From contig RPFO01000240.1 of NCBI GenBank assembly GCA_009746045.1, positions 878,042 to 942,041 on the forward strand: a stretch of 64,000 nt of DNA, in the 5' to 3' direction. The translations under genes were made by a program, and so were the position numbers. This stretch comes from Mesostigma viride. Lineage: Eukaryota > Streptophyta > Mesostigmatophyceae > Mesostigmatales > Mesostigmataceae. Positions 10,643 through 19,384 of the stretch are shown here, piece by piece. How positions within the stretch are numbered: the stretch's first letter is position 1; each line of letters opens with the position of its first letter. The notes under the pieces were generated by a model. That model ran no database searches. It was given only the letters and a program-made list of their open reading frames with translations, and was not told the origin of the DNA.

Positions 10643-10853
10643 GCACGGGAAGGGGGAGGTGGATGGTCAGGGAGCGAAGTTCAAGTGCATTGTGAGGGAC
10701 ATGCAATGCATTCCTGAGAACCAGGGCATCGTTACAGGGCGCCAGATCGTCAAGTACATGCGGGACAGCTGGGAAGGAGGCAAAACCACGAGCAGGGAGT
10801 CGGCCCGCGCTCGGGCAGAGGGCGTCCACCGTCATTTCTTTCATTTTCCTGAG
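10643..10853 (+). CDS. Transposase-like gene, exon after the insertion
   Basis: Reads GKGEVDGQGAKFK and on to HFFHFPE. The Gly/Asp-rich motif HGKG.VDG.GA is completed only when the foldback element is removed. In this family the motif follows the second catalytic Asp. The exon ends at GAG|GTGCGA (10854). Confidence 0.55.
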
Positions 10854-11090
10854 GTGCGAAACTCAATTTTTCTGGAACTTGATTAAGGTATCTCTGCAGA
10901 GTGACCTTTTGCCCATTTGCATTTTATTATATGATAATGCTAAAAGAACTGGTATGAATTAGCGTCTTATATAGTGAAAAATGCATGCAAAGCACTTTCA
11001 AAGGGGTATCTCTGCAGAGTGACCCTTGATGTGTACTTGATCTATTGACACATACGAACTTTCCGTTTCTGACATTCTCCCTCATTGCAG
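10854..11090 (+). other. Predicted intron (237 bp, phase 0)
   Basis: GTGCGA to CTCATTGCAG. It contains a pair of near-identical segments beginning GTATCTCTGCAGAGTGACC (about 10888 and 11006). Exon frames on both sides agree. Confidence 0.6.
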
Positions 11091-11834
11091 GACCTCGACT
11101 CCGGCGCCCGTATGATACCGACGCATGTCGAGGCCATCAAGCAAGCGCACTGGTGGCGCCTGGACAAGTCTGACCCGGGGCTCCTGATGATGAGGCGTTT
11201 TTCGTGCTACTGCCCAGCCTGCCTAGCTAACAGGTGGGAGGAGTGCCGGACCGAGTGGACACATATTGAGGAATTTAACGATGAGGGCCAAACTATGAAA
11301 ACTTTCCGCCTGATGCCGCCAACGCAGCCCATCCCTCCGGTTCGCCAGCTGACGCGGGCGGAACTGCTGAAGGATCAAAGGGATGCCATTGGCAGGCAGA
11401 TGCGCATGTATGATTACATCGCAGTTCCGTCAGACAGAGAGGACGTGAACCACAATTCCGCCCACCCTTTCTGGGTGATGCAGGTGGTGAGGGAGGCCTC
11501 AGTGCTGGAGAAGGAGGAGGTTAGGTGGGTTGAGGGACAAAACGGACGGCAGAAGGAGATTTTCTTGCCCGGCCACGCCGTTCTGGCGGTTCGGCTGTGG
11601 AAGCGAGATATGCATGACCCCCTGCATTTTACTCTGGATTTGGCTGATTGGCCGGAGTCCCGCCCAGCCGACCTGGTCGATTGCTATCTGTGCATCTCCG
11701 CTGCTCTTCCGCTCCAGTGCATGGTCCTTGGCAACCAAAGGCAAGCCTACGTTAATATGAGCAAGGAGCTTGACGCGTGGCTAACCGCTCTTGTACGCAA
11801 CCAGCAAGCCCCGGAGGGGCTGCCACCGGCTTAA
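11091..11834 (+). CDS. Transposase-like gene, 3' exon
   Basis: Starts DLDSGARMIPTHV and ends at a stop at 11832-11834, giving about 247 residues. An early Cys cluster, FSCYCPAC...EEC, matches the C-terminal zinc-ligand-like motif of the family. The remainder (HPFWVMQV, then a Trp-rich region) may be a separate accessory fold; I do not recognise it. Confidence 0.55.
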   Translation, partial: DLDSGARMIPTHVEAIKQAHWWRLDKSDPGLLMMRRFSCYCPACLANRWEECRTEWTHIEEFNDEGQTMKTFRLMPPTQPIPPVRQLTRAELLKDQRDAIGRQMRMYDYIAVPSDREDVNHNSAHPFWVMQVVREASVLEKEEVRWVEGQNGRQKEIFLPGHAVLAVRLWKRDMHDPLHFTLDLADWPESRPADLVDCYLCISAALPLQCMVLGNQRQAYVNMSKELDAWLTALVRNQQAPEGLPPA

Positions 11835-11840
11835 ACTTTC

Positions 11841-12363
11841 GGGGACGCTCCGCAGCGCCACCCCTACGGATCTTTAAGCCTGGGCTTTATTCGCCTACGG
11901 TTGGGACAGTGTTTATTCGTGTTTATATATTTTGGGAGAACTGTTTTTTCATATATTACAATAGATGACAAGTGGCTGGGAACATTGTTAGCCTCGGTAG
12001 TGACAAATTTTAGTATATTTCCGTGTCGAAATGGCGAGTATTTTATTTAACTTGTACAATAATTTTTTCGAATGACAAATTTATAATTTGGTTTGACATA
12101 AAAATCATGTCGTCACTCAAATATGTAGTTGCTCGGTAGGACTTTCCGTCCTTAGTTTTCTGCAAATTGGTTCGTACTAATTTCGAATGTCACAACAATG
12201 TTACTGTACTAAGGCCTCTTTGGTAGATGTCTTAAAACACAAATTCGCTCCGGAAGTGCCAAAGTACCTTGCTTGTAACCGGACTAGTTACGAATTGTGA
12301 TTGGAAGGTTGTCCCCTACAACCACAAGGAATAGAGGGGACGCTCCGCAGCGCCACCCATACG
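11841..12363 (+). repeat. 28-bp direct repeat pair
   Basis: GGGGACGCTCCGCAGCGCCA plus eight further bases occur at 11841-11868 and 12336-12363 with one mismatch, about 495 bp apart. They sit between the transposase-like gene and the next ORF. The interval has no gene. They might be subterminal repeats or paired 5'/3' UTR segments of one element. Confidence 0.6.
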
Positions 12364-12432
12364 ACAGTCCGGACCGGGCTTTGCTGAAATCATTTTCTCA
12401 CTCGCAACTTAGCCATCAAACTCACTTTTACG

Positions 12433-12906
12433 ATGGAGCGTGCCGATGTTTTTGGTTCGCAGCATACATATGTGCATGTCGATAAAAAGGAGCATGCGGC
12501 CAACATGTTTGTTGAAATCGACTCCCCCCCCCACGACGTCCCACGCTCCCTGCGTGGACCGTTTGGAGGTTGGGGTTCAGGTGTCATTGCGTTCGGAAAC
12601 GGGATGATCGACCTGATGCCCCCAGATTCAGATTTGGCGCCTGCCCCCCGTGTTCCGGGTAAGGCCAGGGTGGTGCAATGCCTCCAGAAGGAGGGCACGG
12701 AAATTTCGCCCTATGTCTCGACTGTGCGCCTCCGGGCTGAGGCCCAGCATGAGTTCTTGAATGCGGCGGAAATAGGTGGGGCCGTATGGGCCCCCAAACA
12801 ATTTTCCAACGAGCCTCCAAATTTCGGGGGGGACTTGTACAAGGGAGCGTACAAGTTTCGTGACATTGAGATCGATGGATGGGGTTCATTTCTCCAGGAA
12901 AAGTGA
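12433..12906 (+). CDS. Unrecognised 157-aa ORF next to the transposase-like gene
   Basis: ATG at 12433, stop at 12904-12906. The product begins MERADVFGSQ, has a central Gly/Pro-rich part and ends WGSFLQEK. No signal peptide, membrane span or known motif is seen. Same strand as the transposase-like gene, 600 bp downstream, with the 28-bp repeat just before it. It may be a second gene of the same transposon or an unrelated fragment. Confidence 0.4.
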   Translation: MERADVFGSQHTYVHVDKKEHAANMFVEIDSPPHDVPRSLRGPFGGWGSGVIAFGNGMIDLMPPDSDLAPAPRVPGKARVVQCLQKEGTEISPYVSTVRLRAEAQHEFLNAAEIGGAVWAPKQFSNEPPNFGGDLYKGAYKFRDIEIDGWGSFLQEK

Positions 12907-13572
12907 ATGCCGGTCCCATTTGGCAAATATAATCGATGATTAATTCCATGCAACATTTTGCGTTGGTCAAATGTGTAAATTTTCATTATTAATCGATTCA
13001 ATAAAATTATGGGGGTGGGTATACCCACCATTTGATGGTTGAAAGTACTACTAGCTTCGTCGATTAACTCTTCTCAACATGGTCCTCTAGTCGACTAGGA
13101 ATGTACCAATCCATCAGGGTATCGAGAAACTTGTTATGCCGAAACACTCCGGTCGAAAATTTCGTGCCACCTGCAGGCAATCAAAAAGCGCACGCGGACC
13201 GACGGGAAAGAGTAGCTAGTTACGAAATTAAAAAAACGACAAAAAGTGTCACACGCGGCCCGGCGGGAAAGAGTAGTTTGTTACGAAGTTAAAAAAACGA
13301 CGAAAAGTGTCACACTTTTCGGAACATTCGAAGTGGGCCCGGCCTGGGTGTTGGTTCCAGTCAGGTGCCTCGCCCGGAGGAAGCTTTTCTGCTGTAAGCA
13401 GAGGTGCGGCATCAAGCATTTGCAATCGCCATGAGAGCAGTGGAGATGTCAGCGGCATGAAGCATTTGCAATCGCCATGAGAGCAGTGGAGATGTCTGCG
13501 GCATTGGGAGATCTGCAGACAATTGCAGGAGGACATTGTGCGGTACGCTTGTAGGGTGTATGCTGTGTTGTT
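12907..13572. repeat. Intergenic stretch with two short tandem duplications
   Basis: A 61-bp unit starting CACGCGG is repeated at 13191 and 13252 (to about 13312). A 46-bp unit starting AGCATTTGCAATCG is repeated at 13415 and 13461. No gene recognised in the rest. Confidence 0.8.
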
Positions 13573-13577
13573 CCGCT

Positions 13578-14190
13578 AGTTAACGTAAAGGATTTACGTT
13601 AGATGGATAGAGATTGTTACGCTCTTTCCAACGGCACCTTGAACGCCTCATTTGGTTACGGGACGTAAAAGTTATGACGTTTCCTAGGCTGTGCCGACAG
13701 TACCCGGCGCGCCACTGTGGGCGCGTACGGACACAGGATGTACAAGTGTCACTTTGATAGTCCGCAGGACGTTGACAGGACTTGTACAGGACTTGATAGT
13801 CAATTGATAGGTAGGCGTGCTGTAGCGCGCCAGGACCTATGAGACAATTGATGCTGACTAGTGTACGGATAGGTCCACAGGACTAGCCGTATGGACAATT
13901 GATAGATCTGCGCGCCAAAGGCGTGCCAGAGTCTGTGTAATCAATTGATTGACAGTTCAGCTGTGACAGTGCAGCTGAATACTTGGACGCGTCCCTAGCA
14001 AGCTATATGAGTGACTTGGTCACACCGGGACGCTAGCTCTTGCGTGCACGCTCTCTTGGCACAACGACCCTGTCGTCTGTGCTACGTGCAGTCTCGGACT
14101 TGACGTGACTTACGTCTGTGTTTGCTTAATTTTAATAAAGGCAACTTTCCTGCAAGAGCCATGAATTCCCTCGGTGGTGAACTCTCATTC
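13578..14190 (+). repeat. 5' LTR of the outer element (main part)
   Basis: Its first 459 bp (to 14036) are identical by eye to the 3' LTR at 28631-29089. The last about 158 bp differ strongly and instead resemble the LTR end of copy 3 (59425-59585). The final four bases (AACT) lie at 22027-22030, beyond the nested insertion. An AATAAA lies near 14134. Several ATTGAT/ATCAAT motifs and a hairpin CAGCTG...CAGCTG recur in U3. Confidence 0.93.
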
Positions 14191-14807
14191 AGTTGTGAGG
14201 GTAAGAATGCCACGAATTCCGCCATGGTTCTTGCAGGAAGTTGCCTTTATTAATAATCAGGAAACACAGACGTAAGTCACGTCACTTCCAAGACTGCACG
14301 CAGCACAGACGACAGGGTCGCAGTGCCAAGAGAACGTGCACGCAAGAACTAGCGTCCCGGTGTGACCAAGTCACTCATATAGCTTGCTAGGGACGCGTCC
14401 AAGTATTCAGCTGCACTGTCACAGCTGAACTGTCAATCAATTGATTACACAGACTCTGGCACGCCTTTGGCGCGCAGATCTATCAATTGTCCATACGGCT
14501 AGTCCTGTGGACCTATCCGTACACTACTCAGCATCAATTGTCTCATAGGTCCTGGCGCGCTACAGTGCGCCTACCTATCAATTGACCATCAAGTCCTGTA
14601 CAAGTCCTGTCAACGTCCTGCGGACTATCAAAGTGACACTTGTACATCCTGTGTCCGTACGCGCCCACAGTGGCGCGCCGGGTACTGTCGGCACAGCCTA
14701 GGAAACGTCATAACTTTTACGTTCCTTAACCAAATGAGGCGTTCAAGGTGCCGTTGGAAAGAGCGTAACAATCTCTATCCATCTAACGTAAATCCTTTAC
14801 GTTAACT
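14191..14807 (-). repeat. 3' LTR of the inner element
   Basis: Read on the minus strand it runs from AGTTAACGTAAAGG to CCTCACAACT. The purine-rich AGAAAAGAAGGGATTGG lies just upstream on that strand (14808-14826). Abuts the outer 5' LTR tail-to-tail, forming an inverted LTR pair. Confidence 0.95.
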
Positions 14808-15757
14808 CCAATCCCTTCTTTTCTTTAGGGATCACATCCCCTGCCAGGGACCCTTGAAGTAGCTTGAAATGTCCTTCACTCCAGCTTGAAGCTTGAACAG
14901 ATGTCTTTAATGGCCATTGCCATTCCCCCAGCCCTTTCTTTTAAGGAACTGGAAAAGAAACAGATCTGCCACAGGGAAAACCATTCCATGAGAAATGGAT
15001 AAAAACCTATGGAAGTGGCATTACAGAGTACCACCAGATATTAGAAGCACACAAAATTAAATACATACAGGTTAATTCTATGAGGTCTTCTCCAGGAATT
15101 AATCCCATCACCTCGGTAGAGCCTCCAGTACAATGACCTTCTGGCGGTGAGTTACATTAATCCCAGATACTAATCCCATAAAACCCAGTACATATTCAAT
15201 ATAAGTACAATAAATCCATGACAATTAAAATACCACTTGACAAAGTAAGGCGTATTACAATAGTTTGCCTGTCATTCTCTCAACAGGGGTCTATTGGCGC
15301 CCGTCTTACGGCGCCCGTCTACTTGCCAGATGGTAAACTGCCACAGCAAACAAATGACAAAATGAAACACATAGGCAACAATTAAATCCTGCCCTGGGGA
15401 ACTAGGGAAGTCTGAACAGGCAAACACCTGAACAGGCCAGCTTGTAGAAACATAATACCAGGGAATCGAACCCCGCCCTATAAACCCCAGAATAAAGGTT
15501 CCCAGACCATTGTGAGAGGTATGTACAAATATACATTTCTTTTAAAATAGAATACATGGTCTGTAATGGACCTGTCAACCTTGTGTAGTCAACAGCATGA
15601 ACCCCAGCCAAAACCTGGCTGTATCCTGATTAAAATCAGAGTGAGTGTACCATGGTCCATGAGCCTTAGTACAGACTAAAATACAGGTATTATGCCAGTC
15701 ACAATGCTGACACTACCACACAATCTGCTCTCCAATGCCCTATAACCATGCACCAGC
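14808..15757 (-). other. 3' untranslated region of the inner element
   Basis: About 950 bp between the pol stop and the 3' LTR, matching 27681-28630 in the outer copy. Contains a 69-codon ORF (15402-15611, minus) retained in both copies with about two residue differences. Because the copies are young, this conservation is weak evidence for coding. A GGGTTCGATTCCC-type B-box-like motif (readable here in reverse near 15460) is also shared. Confidence 0.6.
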
Positions 15758-18700
15758 TTAGACAGCTTGCTGAGATGGGTCCATCAGAGACTGAAGAACC
15801 TTGTATTGCACTGCTGCCTTCTGCACTAGCTTGGTCAAAGCATCAGCAGGATTGTCAACCCCAGGGATATGCTCAATATTGGCCAAGGAGGACAACTCCT
15901 TAAGAAGGAGATAATCCAAGTCCCTACTTCTGGCCATCTGCCTGTGCACAAACTGCACCATCCCCATGGAGTCTGTTTTTAGAAGAGTGGTAACCTGAAG
16001 TGGCCAAGGAGTGTTAGAAGTCATCTGATGAAGCAACTCCTTCAGATAAAGGCTTGTGTGAATGCCTTCACAAATAGCCCTGCATTCTGCCACATCACTG
16101 CTGACAGCCACCCGTTTGTGCAGGCGACTAAACCAGCTCACCAAACTCCCCAGGCCTTCCTGTCTGAGCACAAAGAGCCCTGCAGCCCTGCCCCTGACCT
16201 TGGAGACCTGCCTGCTGTCCATTGAGCTATCCACATACAGCTCCATGCAAATGGGTTGTGATAAATCCACTGCAGACAACAGAATGCCAGATGAAGCCCT
16301 GACCTGATCAGCCACCTTGGCAGACCCTAGCTCCACCAGCATGTCATCAGGCAACCTGGCTATGACCATGAGGTCTGGCCTGGAAATGCCTGCCACCCAA
16401 GCAACCATGCCCCTCACCATGGGACACAGTGCCTGTGTGATGGTTGGAGGAAGCTTGCTAATGAGGGTCTCTTGATAGTCATTGCCCCCCACCAGCAGCA
16501 TACGCCACTCCCCTCCCTTCTTCACCAGTGTGGCCTCCATGCCCACAAACAGCAGAGGCTCATTCTCCACCTGCCATTGCTCCCTACCCAGAGGAAACTT
16601 GGACTTAATGATGGAGATCAGCTCCTTAAGCCACGACGTGGGAGCTATCAGATGTAGGTCATCCCCGTGCAGCGAAGCATACACTGGCAGGCCTTCCCAT
16701 TGCCCCAGAAACAGACAGGGGTCTACAGGAGAGACCTTCAAGTTGCAATGCTCCTTCAGGAAACGGTTGAGAGTCTCCCTCCAGATTATTGGACTTGACC
16801 TCAGGCCCTCCAGGCCCTTGAGGATTTTAAGGAACTCCGTGTGGATGTCCCTTTTCCATACAGCAGGCACCCTAACATAGAAAGGCGTCTTGCCCTCCCA
16901 CTTTTCCTGTGCCACATCTGCATCACCCTCCAGAAATGCCCTCTTGAAGTCTATCACCACTGAGCCATAGTCCAAGCCCTTGTTGAGAAGGCCTAGAAAG
17001 ACACACAGCAGCAGCCTCCAAGTATCATGCAGCATGCCAGGGGTATACAACTCCTCAGCAGTGCACTCACCAGTACCCTTGAACTCATTCAGCACTGGCC
17101 TGACATGTGGTACCTTGACCCCGTCCACCTCCTTCATCTTGATGACAAACTTGAGCTTGAGTAGACGTCGTGCAGGAGGCAGGTCATTGACAGGTTCCAC
17201 GCATTTCTTGGAGATCCAATCCTCCCCAGATTTAATGAGACCCAGTGTGACCTGGGGACACATAATGGGAGAGGACATGAGCTTCACCAGGCCTTGGTAG
17301 TTGATAGGGCTGTGTCCAGCAAGTGAGTGAGGACCAATGCCCAAACTGCTTGGATGACTAGCAGCTGGCAGTATGAGGTCATCAACCAAGGGCTCCTGCC
17401 CCTGGCACACTTGCACACGCTTAACCGTCCTGGTTACTGCACGTGATAGGTGAGTGGTCCTGAAATTAATCAGTGGGACCTGACCAGCCCCTTCCTTAGT
17501 CAGGAGAGAGGACGTGATCACTACCCCATCCTGGCATAGGAAATTCTGCCCCAGAAGAGCAGGTCCTTGATAGCCCTCCAAGACACAAAAAGCAGTGTCC
17601 TGTCCAAGGATAGGAATGAATACCTCACCCAGTACCTTCACGTGTACCCCGCCACTGAAGTCAGACACAAACTGATAGCTGGGTTCAGACATGCTGTACC
17701 CTGCTGCAGCCCTGGTCCCAATAATGGAGACCTGAGAATTAGTGTCTACCTCTAAGGCAGTGTCCAGCCCCAGATTGCCATGCCACCTGAGCTTGGCTAC
17801 CTTGGGCTGCTTCTTGGCCCTTTGTAGAGCCCCAATCAATCCAGCCAAACTTGTCCCCCTGGGCTTGGTTAGTGCCTTGGGCTTGACAGTTGACTCCCCA
17901 GCTGTTGACCTTGCAGCCTGTTCAACAAGTACCTCTGCAACCTGGCCAGGGCTGACAGATTCCCCTGCAACAGATGTGGTCGTTGCGTCAGTGATGTCAC
18001 CTGGGACCTGAAAATCCTGCAGATCCTGTGAGCCTTGTGCCTGACTGCCCTCATTCATCAGGTTAGGCTTGACATATGACCAACTCAGCCGGTGTACATG
18101 CTTTGGTTCGTCCTCCATGCTGACCAAGCATGCGTGGCTAGCTTCATCAACCTGGGTAACCACCCCAGGACTCCAGCTACCACGTTTGCCATAAAGGCTA
18201 GGTTCCTTCCAAGCTAGGACCTTCTGACCCACTTGTGGCTCCAGCATCTTCCAACCCCGGTCCTTCTCCCTCAGCTTGGCAAAGGTGACATGTGCAGCAT
18301 GTTTCCAGCCCTCCAGCACATGTGGTGGGCACAGGCCATGATATAGACCCATTGGGCTGACAGCAACTCCATCATAGTAGAAGTTAACCCTGCTGTTCAG
18401 CTGCTGCTCCACGTTCCTCAGCCATGCACTCCTGACAAGTGCAGGTGCAGACAAGGGTACCCAGTCTTCAGAGATGATCAATTTCTTGACCTCCTGGATT
18501 GCCCTCTCGATAGCACCCTGCTGCCCATGAGCCTCCCTAGGTGTAACCAGCAACTCAGGAAGGGTAGGATCACCCTTGAGATGCTGAAACTGCATGTCCA
18601 CCTGGATCCTTGTGGTAGGAAACTTGGCTCTTACATTCTGCAGGGCAGCCAGCAAGTACCTGTTCTTCATAGAAGGTAAATGCTCTAGCACCTTGTATTT

Positions 18701-19243
18701 CGTGTACCTGTCCACGCACACCAACAGTTGCATGCCCCTGATGTGTTGGATATCACACTGCAGATCACCAATGCTCTGAGGTAGAGCTTTGGCATGTGAT
18801 TTCCTGGGCTTGTTGGAGGACAACTGGCACTTACACCGTGAGGCAGCTTGCTGACACGCCTTAAGAAGGGGTGCCCTGCCCATACGGAAGGCAAAGTTGT
18901 TTGACAGAGAAGTGGCATGCCCAAACATGTTGTGGATTCGGGCACCCAACTCCTGGTACACAGAGGAAGCAGTCCCTGGCACAGTCAGGACTGTGCTGTC
19001 AGGTTGTCCAGCATCACCATGCTGACTTCCATCCTGTTCTGACTCAGAGCCTGAGTCACCCTGCTCATGCCCAACACCTGGACCGCCAGCAGGGACCACA
19101 TGCATACCACCAGAGGCCTTCACACCCCTCTGTGGTTGTACATTGGTTTCTCTCAAAATGAGAGGTCCACCCTCGTGCCCAGCACGAGGATGCATAGGGT
19201 CAGACATACTTACAGCTGCATCAGCTGTCAAGGACGTCTTCAT
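15758..19243 (-). CDS. pol: Pol polyprotein (IN - PR-like - RT - RNase H), inner element
   Basis: 1,161 aa from ATG at 19243. Integrase: zinc-ligand region H104, H109, C130, C137; catalytic candidates D164, D216, E246 (in GAIERAIQE). Then an aspartic-protease-like block: VDTNSQVSII at 499-508 and ALLGQNFL at 562-569. RT: D765 in VIDFKRAFLEGD and the HGDD box at 859-862. RNase H: D1005, E1053, D1091 and the ADALTK motif near 1133. Copia elements normally place PR before IN; here nothing protease-like lies between Gag and IN. The frame is shared with gag and is open back to the gag TGA. Likely products are separate enzymes released by proteolysis (inference). Confidence 0.93.
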   Translation of the reverse strand: MKTSLTADAAVSMSDPMHPRAGHEGGPLILRETNVQPQRGVKASGGMHVVPAGGPGVGHEQGDSGSESEQDGSQHGDAGQPDSTVLTVPGTASSVYQELGARIHNMFGHATSLSNNFAFRMGRAPLLKACQQAASRCKCQLSSNKPRKSHAKALPQSIGDLQCDIQHIRGMQLLVCVDRYTKYKVLEHLPSMKNRYLLAALQNVRAKFPTTRIQVDMQFQHLKGDPTLPELLVTPREAHGQQGAIERAIQEVKKLIISEDWVPLSAPALVRSAWLRNVEQQLNSRVNFYYDGVAVSPMGLYHGLCPPHVLEGWKHAAHVTFAKLREKDRGWKMLEPQVGQKVLAWKEPSLYGKRGSWSPGVVTQVDEASHACLVSMEDEPKHVHRLSWSYVKPNLMNEGSQAQGSQDLQDFQVPGDITDATTTSVAGESVSPGQVAEVLVEQAARSTAGESTVKPKALTKPRGTSLAGLIGALQRAKKQPKVAKLRWHGNLGLDTALEVDTNSQVSIIGTRAAAGYSMSEPSYQFVSDFSGGVHVKVLGEVFIPILGQDTAFCVLEGYQGPALLGQNFLCQDGVVITSSLLTKEGAGQVPLINFRTTHLSRAVTRTVKRVQVCQGQEPLVDDLILPAASHPSSLGIGPHSLAGHSPINYQGLVKLMSSPIMCPQVTLGLIKSGEDWISKKCVEPVNDLPPARRLLKLKFVIKMKEVDGVKVPHVRPVLNEFKGTGECTAEELYTPGMLHDTWRLLLCVFLGLLNKGLDYGSVVIDFKRAFLEGDADVAQEKWEGKTPFYVRVPAVWKRDIHTEFLKILKGLEGLRSSPIIWRETLNRFLKEHCNLKVSPVDPCLFLGQWEGLPVYASLHGDDLHLIAPTSWLKELISIIKSKFPLGREQWQVENEPLLFVGMEATLVKKGGEWRMLLVGGNDYQETLISKLPPTITQALCPMVRGMVAWVAGISRPDLMVIARLPDDMLVELGSAKVADQVRASSGILLSAVDLSQPICMELYVDSSMDSRQVSKVRGRAAGLFVLRQEGLGSLVSWFSRLHKRVAVSSDVAECRAICEGIHTSLYLKELLHQMTSNTPWPLQVTTLLKTDSMGMVQFVHRQMARSRDLDYLLLKELSSLANIEHIPGVDNPADALTKLVQKAAVQYKVLQSLMDPSQQAV

Positions 19244-19384
19244 AGGAACCTGTACCTCTCCAGGTGACCTGGGGCCACACTGAACCTGGAGATCACCCTC
19301 TTGTTGCCCAGATATAAAATCTGCATTGGAGCACCTGGCCTCCCCCTTGGGTGAATTAAGGTGTGTAGGGGTTGCCTCAGACAG

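Larger units (their letters stand above)
7210..11834 (+). pseudogene. Spliced DDE-type transposase-like gene, interrupted
   Basis: Exons at 7210-8085, about 8081-8860, 8993-9560, 10643-10853 and 11091-11834 build one protein of a family I know as recurrent, uncharacterised transposon-like proteins in eukaryotic genomes. Landmarks in order are an N-terminal block ending FCKYAPKTVK, a Cys cluster (CACETH, then CKCGDECEGC), HGDWAENY (Asp codon at 9194), CSDNCSSQFKSK (Asp at 9446), an HGKG..DG.GA motif split by the foldback insertion, and a C-terminal CYCPAC...EEC cluster. The spaced acidic residues suggest an RNase H-fold (DDE) catalytic core; that is inference. Two GT-AG introns keep phase 0. 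A frame break near 8073-8085 and the 1,082-bp insertion make it non-functional as it stands. Confidence 0.6.

Noticed and set aside
16028-18945. Plus-strand ORFs of 60-130 aa across the inner pol
   Set aside because: Antisense shadows of the 1,161-aa Pol; identical shadows occur in the other copies.
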